Below, in pieces: positions 16,399 through 24,299 of a stretch of 64,000 nt of DNA. The notes below the pieces were generated by a model that did no database searches, was not told the origin of the DNA, and was given only the letters and a program-made list of their open reading frames with translations. This DNA is from SKVJ01 sp964578745 (GTDB lineage Bacteria; Chloroflexota; Dehalococcoidia; GIF9; AB-539-J10): contig CAZODZ010000001.1 in the NCBI GenBank assembly GCA_964578745.1, positions 36,749-100,748 on the forward strand. The letters run 5' to 3'. The translations under genes and the position numbers were made by a program. Position 1 is the stretch's first letter. Each line of letters begins with the position of its first letter.

Positions 16399-17355
16399 TC
16401 ATATCACGAAGTCAATCCACAGGAGTAGCAGCCCGATCAGGCTCATGAATGTCATACCCGCGACGTAGAACGTGCTTGCCTGCGTTACCTTGAACCGGGC
16501 CATAGCGGATCGAACGACCGCCACAGCGATGAACATGACGGCAAACACCTTCAGGAGGAAGAAGGCTCCATCCACGACGCTGCTCCAGGCGCTGCCTGTG
16601 ATTCCTAGTGCGGCTGCGATGCCGTACGGGAAAAAGAGTGCCACCACTAGTGAGAGGACAGCGAACCCGCGGATCGCATTGCCTACGTAGTACAGGGCGA
16701 GATTACGGCCGGAGTACTCCACTAGTAGGCCGCCAGCCAGCTCCGTTTCTGCCTCGGCGATGTCGAACGGGATGCGACCCAGCTCGCCAGGTGTCACCGC
16801 AATGAGCGTCAGCAACAGAAGAAGGGCGCCGACGAATCCGACGGGTCCCACGAGATCCCATACTGGGTACTGTGACAGCGTAGAGAACGCGAATGCATGT
16901 CCATCTGCAGCCTGAAGCGCTCGCCACGCGAGACCGACAGCTGTCACCGACAGCGGGAACTCGTAGCTCATCATGATGACCATCTCGCGCTGGGCGCCGA
17001 CTGTCGCGTAGGGTGAACTAGAGGCAAAGCCCCCGACTACGAGAGCCAGGGAGGGGATCATCAACAGGTACAGAACGAGAATGAGGTCCCCTGAACCTGC
17101 GAAGAGCGCCGGCTTGCCGAAGAGCGGTATGTACAGGAGGAGGGCGGCTGACCCCATTACGCAGAGAACCGGCGACACATGGAAGAGCCATTTCCATGCT
17201 CCATCGGGGACGATGTTCTCCTTCATCAGTAGCTTGCTGACGTCCCGATATGGCTGAACAACTGGGGGGCCGACCCTGCTCTGCATGCGGGCGACAATCT
17301 GTCTGTCGAGGCCGAGATAGAACAGTCCCACGAGCGAACCAGCTATAGCCAGCAC
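16399..17355 (-). CDS. mbhM: Membrane-bound hydrogenase subunit MbhM (NuoH-like)
   Basis: MbhM anchors the hydrogenase module to the ion-pumping membrane arm. The sequence shows the NuoH signature DRQIVARMQSRVGPPVVQPY with eight or so membrane helices after it, plus EAETELAGGLLVEYSG in a cytoplasmic loop. The GTG at 17355 is the first standard start, but a few N-terminal residues may be missing because the helix preceding LGLDRQ looks short. An ATT or CTG start overlapping the mbhL end is possible. Confidence 0.9.
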   Translation of the reverse strand: MLAIAGSLVGLFYLGLDRQIVARMQSRVGPPVVQPYRDVSKLLMKENIVPDGAWKWLFHVSPVLCVMGSAALLLYIPLFGKPALFAGSGDLILVLYLLMIPSLALVVGGFASSSPYATVGAQREMVIMMSYEFPLSVTAVGLAWRALQAADGHAFAFSTLSQYPVWDLVGPVGFVGALLLLLTLIAVTPGELGRIPFDIAEAETELAGGLLVEYSGRNLALYYVGNAIRGFAVLSLVVALFFPYGIAAALGITGSAWSSVVDGAFFLLKVFAVMFIAVAVVRSAMARFKVTQASTFYVAGMTFMSLIGLLLLWIDFVI

Positions 17356-17392
17356 GACAGGTCCGACCAGCAGGGTAATCAGTCCAGGTGGA

Positions 17393-18649
17393 TTACTTCC
17401 CAGAAAGCTCAGCTTGCAGCCTCCTTGTCTTCTCCAGCGAGAGTTGGTGCAGCCTTTCGCCGTCGAGCACGCGGCATGTTCCTGAGGCGTTGTCCATCAC
17501 AACAGCACGATTGGCGCACGACATGCACGGGTCAATAGACGCAAACGCTATCGGCACGTCTGCAATCTGTCCGCCCTTGAGTATCGTCTCGACGGCCTGC
17601 AGGTTCGCGTATGTGGGCGCTCGGACCTTCCACGCCTCGAGAGGTTCCTCTCCACTCTTCAGGCGGACGTAGTGTAGGTTTTCGCCGCGAGGTGCCTCGA
17701 CCCGTGCTACGGACTCTCCCTCTGCTTTCTTCAGCAGAGCGAGCAGCTTGGCTATCTTTGGTTCGGTGAGAATGGGCCCCGCAGGCATCGAACTGACGGC
17801 TGCCTCAATAATCTCAATCGATTGCTTGATTTCAAGCAAACGCACGACTATCCGGTCGTAGACGTCCCCGACTACCTCGCCGGTCAGCACGTCCGGAGTT
17901 ATTGCATCGACCCCGATATCTGCGTATGCCCCGTATGGGTGGTCCTGGCGCACATCTAATGGCACACCGCTCGCTCGTGCTGTGGGACCGGCGACGCAGA
18001 GGCGCAGCGCATCCTCCTTGCTGAGAATGCCGACTCCTCGTGTTCTCATCTTTATCGTCCGGTCCTCAAGGAAGATTTTTTTCAGCTCGTCGAAAGCTAC
18101 CTTGTAGAACGCCATAGCCTCACGAATGGCGGCGAATTGCTCCTCTGCGAAGTCGCGCCGCACTCCGCCAATCATGTACATCGCTTTGGAGTTGCGGTTA
18201 CCCGTGAGCATTTCCGTGAGGTCCATTATCTTCTCTCGCACGTTCCAGACATAGTAGAAGACTGACTCAAAGCCTATCTCATGACCGGCAACTCCTGCCC
18301 AGAGCAGGTGTGAATGTATGCGCTCGATCTCGGCCACAATGGTGCGGATGTAGTCAGCACGTGGCGGTACGTCAATCCCTGTAGCCTGTTCCACCGCAAG
18401 AACATACGCAAAGGGGTGGCACGCCGAGCAGATGCCGCATATGCGTTCGGCCAGGTATATGGTCTGTACGGGGTTATTGCGGTTCATCCCTATCCATTCG
18501 ATGCCGCGGTGCACGTGACCGAGATCGACATCGACGGCCGTGACCTCTTCCCCGTCGATCGTAAGGTCGAGACGTATCGGTTCATGTACTGCTGGGTGAA
18601 TTGGCCCTATCGGCAGCGAATAGCTCGTCTTGTGGACTGTGTCACTCAT
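17393..18649 (-). CDS. mbhL: [NiFe]-hydrogenase large subunit MbhL (group 4)
   Basis: This is the catalytic subunit of the proton-reducing hydrogenase. Both nickel-ligand motifs are intact: RICGICSACH with Cys71 and Cys74, and DPCMSCANR with Cys375 and Cys378. A further 37 residues follow Arg381, the expected cleavage site of a HycI-type protease, and the protease gene is nearby. Complex I NuoD and the sulfane reductase subunit lack these four cysteines as a full set, so this is a true hydrogenase. The start at 18649 follows GAGAGGGA and overlaps mbhK by eight bases. The length (418 aa) is normal. Confidence 0.94.
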   Translation of the reverse strand: MSDTVHKTSYSLPIGPIHPAVHEPIRLDLTIDGEEVTAVDVDLGHVHRGIEWIGMNRNNPVQTIYLAERICGICSACHPFAYVLAVEQATGIDVPPRADYIRTIVAEIERIHSHLLWAGVAGHEIGFESVFYYVWNVREKIMDLTEMLTGNRNSKAMYMIGGVRRDFAEEQFAAIREAMAFYKVAFDELKKIFLEDRTIKMRTRGVGILSKEDALRLCVAGPTARASGVPLDVRQDHPYGAYADIGVDAITPDVLTGEVVGDVYDRIVVRLLEIKQSIEIIEAAVSSMPAGPILTEPKIAKLLALLKKAEGESVARVEAPRGENLHYVRLKSGEEPLEAWKVRAPTYANLQAVETILKGGQIADVPIAFASIDPCMSCANRAVVMDNASGTCRVLDGERLHQLSLEKTRRLQAELSGK

Positions 18650-19184
18650 GCTGGATTCCCTCTCGGCCACCCAGTATATGCAACATATCATGGGGCCCTG
18701 TTTCGTCCCGACGCCATGGATTTACTCCTGCCGGGAAGCTGTCGGATACGAATAGCCTGCGGTCATCGGGAATGCCTTCGACCCGGAGGCCCATCATTTC
18801 CTGTTGTTCACGCTCCGAGAAGATTGCTCCAGGAATCAGGTCTGTGATGGTGGGGACTGCAAGGTTGCTCTTGTTGAGCCTGAACTTCAGAACAATGGCA
18901 GTGGCGCTTCGGCGTTGACCGAAGCATAGCGAGAAATGGTAACAGACTTCGATTTCGTCGCCCAGATCGGCCGAGGAGATGACCGAAAAATGGGGCATCG
19001 GCTCAAGTGTGCACAGATGTAAGACTGCATCATGCAGCGCTTGTGGCTTGATTTTCACCCATAGGGACACGTAGATGTGTCTCTGAACCCCTACTTCACG
19101 CTCGCATTTCCTTATGCCGATGACGGCATCACCCAAGGTCTTCTCAAAGCTCTGTGCGAGCTCGTCTGGTCCCAGTCTCGTCAT
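18642..19184 (-). CDS. mbhK: Membrane-bound hydrogenase subunit MbhK (NuoC-like)
   Basis: MbhK is the NuoC-like partner of MbhL. The 180-residue protein contains the NuoC/HycE-N-terminal type sequence IFSEREQQEMMGLRVEGIPDDRRLF, preceded by a beta-rich domain. The ATG at 19184 was chosen for its GGAGAGGG ribosome binding site. It overlaps mbhJ by four bases and mbhL by eight, which indicates translational coupling. Confidence 0.9.
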   Translation of the reverse strand: MTRLGPDELAQSFEKTLGDAVIGIRKCEREVGVQRHIYVSLWVKIKPQALHDAVLHLCTLEPMPHFSVISSADLGDEIEVCYHFSLCFGQRRSATAIVLKFRLNKSNLAVPTITDLIPGAIFSEREQQEMMGLRVEGIPDDRRLFVSDSFPAGVNPWRRDETGPHDMLHILGGREGIQHE

Positions 19185-19621
19185 TTTGAGGTTGCCCTCT
19201 CCTTTGTAGCGCCTTCGAGCTTCAGCCATGCCTTGACGACGCCATCAATGATTGCCTCCGGTCGTGCCGGGCACCCCGGAACATAGATGTCGACCGGGAT
19301 GATCTGATCCACTGGCCCGATGAGGTTGTAGGATTCATGAAAGACGGTGCCTTCGTTGCCGCAGTTCCCGACGACAATTACTACCTTGGGCTCCGGGACC
19401 TGTGCGTATACCCTGCGAACCCTTGGTTCCATCTCCCTTGTAACCGGCCCTGTGACGAGCAGGACATCCGCATGTCGGGGCGAACCCACAAGCTTTACAC
19501 CGAAACGCTCGAGGTCATACCGCGGCGTAAGCGACGCCACTATCTCGATGTCACATCCGTTACAGGAGCCCGTGTTCACGTGATAGACCCATAGCGCCCG
19601 TTTGAATGAGTTCATCCCCAT
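19181..19621 (-). CDS. mbhJ: Membrane-bound hydrogenase small subunit MbhJ (NuoB-like)
   Basis: MbhJ carries the [4Fe-4S] cluster nearest the NiFe site. Ligands are visible in NTGSCNGCDIEI (CxxC), VGNCGNEG and VPGCPARPE. The 146-residue length is usual for group 4 small subunits. Two ATGs (19621 and 19615) lie close together; GGAG precedes the first. The gene follows mbhI. Confidence 0.93.
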   Translation of the reverse strand: MGMNSFKRALWVYHVNTGSCNGCDIEIVASLTPRYDLERFGVKLVGSPRHADVLLVTGPVTREMEPRVRRVYAQVPEPKVVIVVGNCGNEGTVFHESYNLIGPVDQIIPVDIYVPGCPARPEAIIDGVVKAWLKLEGATKERATSK

Positions 19622-19640
19622 GTTTGCGTGTCTCCGTTTG

Positions 19641-19979
19641 TCACCAGGGACCAGCCGTAAGTATGACGATCCCCGCAATAGCAACTACCCCTATAAGCCA
19701 CATGAGGTAGTCATTCACGATTCCCGTATGAGCCCGTATAAGCGGGTCATAGTACTGCTTGAGCGACTCAAAGAAACCCCAGTATATGTTGTGTGCTCTG
19801 ACATGGCGCATACCGGCATCAGGCATGTCCTCGCCGGACAGAAACACCTTCTCCTGTTCGGTGCCTTGTTTGTGCTTGCTCTCACCGCGGGAACGGAATG
19901 CATAGGTGACGGCGATGAGAACGAGGAACGCAATGAGACAGACAACAGGGGCCCAGAACGCGAGTATCCTGATGTCCAT
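19641..19979 (-). CDS. mbhI: Membrane-bound hydrogenase subunit MbhI
   Basis: This 112-residue protein has a transmembrane helix near each end (residues 5-27 and 91-109) with a charged linker between. It sits between the antiporter-like subunit MbhH and the small subunit MbhJ, exactly where mbhI lies in the archaeal operon. In that complex MbhI links the hydrogenase and antiporter modules. Identity rests mainly on position and topology, because the sequence itself is poorly conserved. Confidence 0.75.
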   Translation of the reverse strand: MDIRILAFWAPVVCLIAFLVLIAVTYAFRSRGESKHKQGTEQEKVFLSGEDMPDAGMRHVRAHNIYWGFFESLKQYYDPLIRAHTGIVNDYLMWLIGVVAIAGIVILTAGPW

Positions 19980-21545
19980 CTAGGAGCCTCCCATAATCAC
20001 GCCGATGTACATGGTCTGATTCAGCAGGGCATCGGTGGCTGGATAGACTATCGTGTCGAGCACGAGCTGTGGAAACAGGCTGAAGAAGAGTGTTCCTGCT
20101 GCGAGCACGCCCATCCCGACCTTCATCGACAGCGGAACCGGCTTGACGTCTCTATACTCTGGGAGTCCGGGGCCGGTGAACGCTGCTTGGAACACTTTCG
20201 TGAATGATGCCAGAGTCATGATGGAGACGATAAGTGCCACGATCGCGAGCATCGGATTCAATTGATAAGATGTCTCGTAAATCATCAGCTTGGATGCGAA
20301 ACCGTTCATCGGTGGGATGCCGGAGATTGCCAGTGCGCCAATGATGAAGAAGGCGCAGGTCCATTTCATCGTGCGCCCCATACCTCCCATCCTGTCGAGG
20401 TCGCGCGTGCCAAGCGCGAAGAAGAGTGCCTCTCCAGTGAGAAGAAGCAGTCCCTTGAAGAAGGCGTTGTTTAGGACGTGGAACAGGCCTCCGGCGATTG
20501 CCTCGCGTCCGTAGGCTGCGACCGCCTGGGGGTCGCCCAGGACTGCCAGGCCGACGCCGAATCCAAGCAGCATATAGCCTTCTTGTGAGATGACGTGGTA
20601 CGTCATCAGACGTTTGATGTCGGTCTGGCGAAGCGCCATTGTTACGCCGATGAACATGCTCAGTAGGCCCGCAACTATCACAAGCCAGCCGACTGCTGAC
20701 ACTGTCATCTTCACTCCGTACAGTGAGAAGACGATCCGCAGCGCGGCACCAAGGCATGTCAGTGACGACGCGTAAATGATCGGGCTCGTGCCAGCAGGTG
20801 CGGGGGTATATGTGTCAGGTACCCACCAGTGTGAAGGCACTGCCCCGCTCTTGGTCAGTAGCGCCCCTATCAGCAGCGCGAGTGCTATCTTGTCGAGCAG
20901 GGTATAACGCATCGCGTCGGATACAGCGGCGATGTTGAGAAGGTTGTACTGCCCGTAGAAGATGCCAATGCTCAGCAGCACAAGGAGCGCCGACACCGTT
21001 GACACGATGACATACTTGAATCCGCCTTCAACCGCATCGACGAAGCGGGTGCGAAAAGCTGCTAGGGCAGCTCCGGAGATCGACAGGATCTCAAGGAACA
21101 CGAAGAGGTTGAATAAGTCTCCCGTGTACTGGATTCCGAGCATACTCGCTGTCAGCAAGAGCAGAAGCGTGTAGAACCTATCCTGCCCGCTCTCACCTCT
21201 CATTGCGGAGAGCGAGTACACGGCCCCCGATAGCGCCACCGTTGCGGCGATGATGCCGAGGAACGCGCCGAGGCCGTCGACCTCCAGGATGATTCGCACA
21301 GGAACAATGTGGCTCTCCGGTATTGCGAGACCGGCTGCCGTGGCCCCCAGTGTGTAGACCTGGATACCAGCAGTGAGCACTTGGCGCACGACGGTGAAGA
21401 CGAGGAACTCGACGAAGAGCAGGATGGCCACCACAAACACGTTTCGGACCTTCGCCCCGAGCCGTCCCACGAGCGGCGTAAGAAAGGCCGCTGCCAGCGG
21501 CACTGCGATGGCGAGTATCGGTGCGTGTGTTGTCAACGCGTCCAA
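19980..21545 (-). CDS. mbhH: Antiporter-like subunit MbhH (MrpD/NuoN-like)
   Basis: MbhH is the large proton-translocating subunit of the membrane arm. The 521-residue protein has about 14 membrane helices. It contains the conserved glutamate in FNLFVFLEILSISG near residue 150 and the conserved lysine in LLTKSGAVPSHWWVPD near residue 227, the charge pair typical of Mrp and complex I antiporter subunits. The gene ends directly before mbhI and follows mbhG by five bases. Confidence 0.93.
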   Translation of the reverse strand: MDALTTHAPILAIAVPLAAAFLTPLVGRLGAKVRNVFVVAILLFVEFLVFTVVRQVLTAGIQVYTLGATAAGLAIPESHIVPVRIILEVDGLGAFLGIIAATVALSGAVYSLSAMRGESGQDRFYTLLLLLTASMLGIQYTGDLFNLFVFLEILSISGAALAAFRTRFVDAVEGGFKYVIVSTVSALLVLLSIGIFYGQYNLLNIAAVSDAMRYTLLDKIALALLIGALLTKSGAVPSHWWVPDTYTPAPAGTSPIIYASSLTCLGAALRIVFSLYGVKMTVSAVGWLVIVAGLLSMFIGVTMALRQTDIKRLMTYHVISQEGYMLLGFGVGLAVLGDPQAVAAYGREAIAGGLFHVLNNAFFKGLLLLTGEALFFALGTRDLDRMGGMGRTMKWTCAFFIIGALAISGIPPMNGFASKLMIYETSYQLNPMLAIVALIVSIMTLASFTKVFQAAFTGPGLPEYRDVKPVPLSMKVGMGVLAAGTLFFSLFPQLVLDTIVYPATDALLNQTMYIGVIMGGS

Positions 21546-21550
21546 GCCGT

Positions 21551-21904
21551 CTAGCCTTTCACCCTTCGTGATTTCTCGGCGTCGGTCTCACCCGTATGTC
21601 GGTAGATCAGTATGACCAGTGTGAGCATGAGTGCAGTTGTAGCTACACCGATGACAATGCTTGTAAGGGTGAGCGCCTGTGGCACCGGCAGCACCATGTG
21701 CGTTCCCGACGCGTGAGTGAAGCCCGGCGCGGCGCCTTCATTACGATATCCGAGGGAAACGAGGAAGAGGTTGACTGCGGACTCCAGTATCGTAACGCCC
21801 ATAACAATCTTGATGAGGTCTCGTTGCGTTACCATGATGTACAGCCCGACGCATGCAAGCGCCGCGACTGCAACGAAAGGTGCATTCACAACGAGTGACG
21901 TCAT
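21551..21904 (-). CDS. mbhG: Mrp-type subunit MbhG (MrpC/NuoK-like)
   Basis: The 117-residue protein has three membrane helices and the MrpC/NuoK pattern, with a conserved glutamate in VTILESAVNLFLVSLGYR. It overlaps mbhF by four bases. It belongs to the sodium/proton antiporter half of the hydrogenase. Confidence 0.9.
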   Translation of the reverse strand: MTSLVVNAPFVAVAALACVGLYIMVTQRDLIKIVMGVTILESAVNLFLVSLGYRNEGAAPGFTHASGTHMVLPVPQALTLTSIVIGVATTALMLTLVILIYRHTGETDAEKSRRVKG

Positions 21905-22362
21905 TCTCCATCCCCCGTCTTGCGTGACACCACTGCCATCGTGAGCATGATGGCGCTGAGACTTGCTATCACGTTAAGCGCAACGCCGATGTTCATCGGT
22001 GCGATGACGCCGCCTGTCCAGATGTCCTCGTGTGCGGGACCGTACTCGGGTATGTGACCGAATAAGGGCGAGCCGACAAGGAAATTGTAGAAGAAGGTCT
22101 TGCACATTCCTCCGAATCCGAGCAACGCGAAGAGTACTGCACCGGCACATGAGACAAGCGTGAGACCGGAGACCGTGATATAGCGCCTGACCCGCTCGGA
22201 GCCGAACGCGACCAGCACAAGCGCCGTGGCCGATGCAAAAACGGCGCCACCCTGAAAGCCTCCGCCTACCGTCACGTGCCCGTGCATAATTACGTACAGA
22301 CCGAACACGAGAATGGGCGGCGTTGCCAGTCGCGCGATGGTGCGGACAATTACTGACATCAT
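21901..22362 (-). CDS. mbhF: Mrp-type subunit MbhF (MrpB-like)
   Basis: The 153-residue membrane protein carries the MrpB hallmark GHVTVGGGFQGGAVFA near residue 28, with four predicted helices. Start and stop overlap the neighbouring mbhE and mbhG genes by four bases each. It is part of the antiporter-like module. Confidence 0.92.
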   Translation of the reverse strand: MMSVIVRTIARLATPPILVFGLYVIMHGHVTVGGGFQGGAVFASATALVLVAFGSERVRRYITVSGLTLVSCAGAVLFALLGFGGMCKTFFYNFLVGSPLFGHIPEYGPAHEDIWTGGVIAPMNIGVALNVIASLSAIMLTMAVVSRKTGDGE

Positions 22363-22634
22363 GCGGACCCGTCCTTCAGTCCCCGCAGTAGCAGCGCGAC
22401 GCCTGTGAATGCCGTAAACAGGACGGTTGCCTCTCCAAGGGTGTCGTAGCCGCGCCAGTCGAAGACGACGGCGGCGACGGCACTGTTTGCCCCTGTGACC
22501 TCCTGCGTGTTCTGGATGATGTAGTCGTCCATTACCGAGGGCGGTTCGCCAAATGGGCGCATTACCACTGCAACTACAAACAGCATCACGGCGACCACTA
22601 CCAGCGTTATAGCTGCAAACAGTTTCCTTGCCAT
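22359..22634 (-). CDS. mbhE: Mrp-type subunit MbhE (MrpA C-terminal-like)
   Basis: This 91-residue protein has two membrane helices flanking a loop with YIIQNTQEVTGANSAVAAVVFDWRGYDTLGE; the motif is cited only in part because of length. The VVFDWRGYDTLGE end is typical of MbhE and of the MrpA C-terminal region. It overlaps mbhF by four bases. Confidence 0.88.
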   Translation of the reverse strand: MARKLFAAITLVVVAVMLFVVAVVMRPFGEPPSVMDDYIIQNTQEVTGANSAVAAVVFDWRGYDTLGEATVLFTAFTGVALLLRGLKDGSA

Positions 22635-22639
22635 GACTT

Positions 22640-22882
22640 CTATGTCCTCTTTGTGGCCCGGATGGCGATTACAAAGATTGCTGTCGTAATTGCTGCACCC
22701 ACGCCGGCTTCTGCAATCGCTACGTCAGGAGCCGACAGCAGGAAGAACTCCAGGGAGAGGAGCAGGCTCAGCACTGCCAGCAGAATGACCGCTGGCAGCA
22801 GGTCACGCAGCCGGGCAACGAGCACGGCGCACACGACCAGCAGAAGGGGCACCACTGCGCGCAGCAGATCCAGTTCACTCAT
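22640..22882 (-). CDS. mbhD: Mrp-type subunit MbhD (DUF4040)
   Basis: The 80-residue protein has two to three membrane helices and the SAPDVAIAEAGVGAAITT stretch that marks the DUF4040/MrpA-MbhD region. The ATG at 22882 sits within ATGAGTGA, overlapping the mbhC stop by eight bases, so it is preferred over the upstream ATG. Confidence 0.88.
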   Translation of the reverse strand: MSELDLLRAVVPLLLVVCAVLVARLRDLLPAVILLAVLSLLLSLEFFLLSAPDVAIAEAGVGAAITTAIFVIAIRATKRT

Positions 22883-23237
22883 CGAGTTTGGCACCTTCCA
22901 GGTCATCTACAATTGCCTTCGCCGGTCTTATGCCGCTGCGGTATCCGGCCCGGGCGATGGCGTGTGCTCCCGTTGGGTTGGTTACGACAATTGCTACAAG
23001 CGCGAGGAGAGAGTGCAACACTATCACCGAATCGGGTGAACCCCAGCCGCTGTCTATCCAGCCGGCGGTGCCCTGTAGCACAACGGCACCTATAAGGAAG
23101 ATGGAACCGAACGTGGTGCACTTCGTTCCCGCGTGCAGTCTGGTGAAATAGTCCGGGAACCGGTGCAGTCCGATCCCCGCCATCAGATTGAAGAACAAGC
23201 CGATGCCTATCAGCACGTATGTGATTGTATTCAGCAC
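22875..23237 (-). CDS. mbhC: Mrp-type subunit MbhC (MrpG-like)
   Basis: The 120-residue protein has three helices and the MnhG/MrpG signature MAGIGLHRFPDYFTRLHAGTK near residue 20. It abuts mbhB directly. It is part of the antiporter module and normally of fixed position after the MrpF homologue, as here. Confidence 0.92.
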   Translation of the reverse strand: MLNTITYVLIGIGLFFNLMAGIGLHRFPDYFTRLHAGTKCTTFGSIFLIGAVVLQGTAGWIDSGWGSPDSVIVLHSLLALVAIVVTNPTGAHAIARAGYRSGIRPAKAIVDDLEGAKLDE

Positions 23238-23492
23238 CTAGAACTTACCCTTCTCGACGTATTTTGCGATGAACAATGTAGTCACAAACGACAAGAGCGC
23301 ATAGACAATGGCAACGTCCACGTAGGTTGCTTCGTGGAATGCAGCTCCGAGTATGACCATTGTGACTACAACCAGCGTGTTGATAGTATCCAGCCCGACA
23401 ATTCTGTCGGGTGTGGTTGGGCCAATGATGACACGTACCAAGGCGATTACAATGCACACACCCAGGATGACTGCGGCAGGCAGCCAGTTCAT
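23238..23492 (-). CDS. mbhB: Mrp-type subunit MbhB (MrpF-like)
   Basis: This 84-residue, three-helix protein shows RVIIGPTTPDRIVGLDTINT, characteristic of MnhF/MrpF. The ATG at 23492 follows AAGGAG and overlaps the end of mbhA by four bases; the longer frame has no support. Confidence 0.92.
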   Translation of the reverse strand: MNWLPAAVILGVCIVIALVRVIIGPTTPDRIVGLDTINTLVVVTMVILGAAFHEATYVDVAIVYALLSFVTTLFIAKYVEKGKF

Positions 23493-24007
23493 TCGGCGAT
23501 TCTCCTTGCCCACTGCGGGAACGGCCCGCAGATCAGGGAGCATTCCCGGGGCAACTGCTTGAGTGCCTGCTCGTCCACGTGGATCCAGTGTACGTACAGA
23601 TCTCTTGTCTTCGTATCCACCTCCACGCTCAGTGTGCCGGGTGTAAGTGTGATCGAATTTGCGAGGAGCGTCATGCTTGCGTCGTTGGACAGCCCCGTTG
23701 CCATGCGCACGATGCCGGGCCTTATCCGGCCGGTGATCACTCTGTAGACCACATCGAAATTGGCCTTGGTCAGTGCCCAGAAGAACGGCCCTGCTAGATA
23801 TATCAGGAACAGGAACCAGCGTTGAGGGCTGAGGAGACGTGGCCAGTTGTCGCTCACAAGCGGGCGTGTGAGAGCTGCAACCAGCAGCGCGATTCCAACA
23901 CCGATGCTGAGTTCGATCGGGTTCCAGATGCCTGCGCTGCCCGTAGCAGTCGTGAGCACGAGGTAGAGTATGAAACTCAGTATAGCTGTGGTCAGGAAAC
24001 GTGACAT
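23489..24007 (-). CDS. mbhA: Mrp-type subunit MbhA (MrpE-like), first gene of the hydrogenase operon
   Basis: The 172-residue protein has an N-terminal membrane region and a cytoplasmic C-terminal part with the MnhE-type LLANSITLTPGTLSVEVDTK stretch and YVHWIHVD. It opens the 14-gene operon mbhABCDEFGHIJKLMN. The start ATG is preceded by CAGGAG thirteen bases upstream, which can pair with a CTCCTG immediately before the ATG. Confidence 0.92.
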   Translation of the reverse strand: MSRFLTTAILSFILYLVLTTATGSAGIWNPIELSIGVGIALLVAALTRPLVSDNWPRLLSPQRWFLFLIYLAGPFFWALTKANFDVVYRVITGRIRPGIVRMATGLSNDASMTLLANSITLTPGTLSVEVDTKTRDLYVHWIHVDEQALKQLPRECSLICGPFPQWARRIAE

Positions 24008-24026
24008 CAGGAGTGTGACGCTCCTG
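24008..24026 (-). promoter_or_regulatory. Small hairpin covering the mbhA ribosome binding site
   Basis: On the minus strand CAGGAG (24026-24021) and CTCCTG (24013-24008) form a six-base inverted repeat with a seven-base loop ending directly before the mbhA ATG. Pairing would hide the only AGGAG near this start, so it might damp translation of the operon. It could also be chance. Confidence 0.35.
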
Positions 24027-24240
24027 TGTTCATTGATGATGCAGTGTATAGATGTCCCCTAGGGTTGACTGAAACACCTTTCCCGAAGGCTTCCGCTGTA
24101 TGCACCACAACAATACCTCTACGGCCCGGGGGAATCTGACGCAGTATACATGTCCAGAATCGCTTGGCGCAAGAGCATCCGGGCCTGTTTAGGTGCGGTG
24201 CACAATTCCCGGCAGCCTTGTTCCTGCCTGTGTTGATGTC

Positions 24241-24269
24241 TTGACGTTCGCATCCGCGGGGGCTACGAT
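24241..24269 (+). promoter_or_regulatory. Sigma70-like promoter for the dehydratase/TRAP-1 genes
   Basis: TTGACG (24241-24246), a 17-base spacer and TACGAT (24264-24269) form a good promoter about 30 bases upstream of the enolase-superfamily gene. The same TACGAT -10 hexamer occurs at the second TRAP operon. Confidence 0.55.
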
Positions 24270-24299
24270 GTTGCGAAATCTGAAGGGCTTTAAGGAGGG

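Noticed and set aside
15987..24007. Interpretation as respiratory complex I
   Set aside because: There are no NuoE, F or G genes, Mrp-type subunits are present, and the large subunit retains all four nickel-ligand cysteines and a processed tail, so a hydrogenase is the better reading.
15987..24007. Interpretation as the Mbs/Mbx sulfane reductase
   Set aside because: That complex has lost the full CxxC pairs of the NiFe site, but both are intact here. A maturation protease would also be unnecessary.
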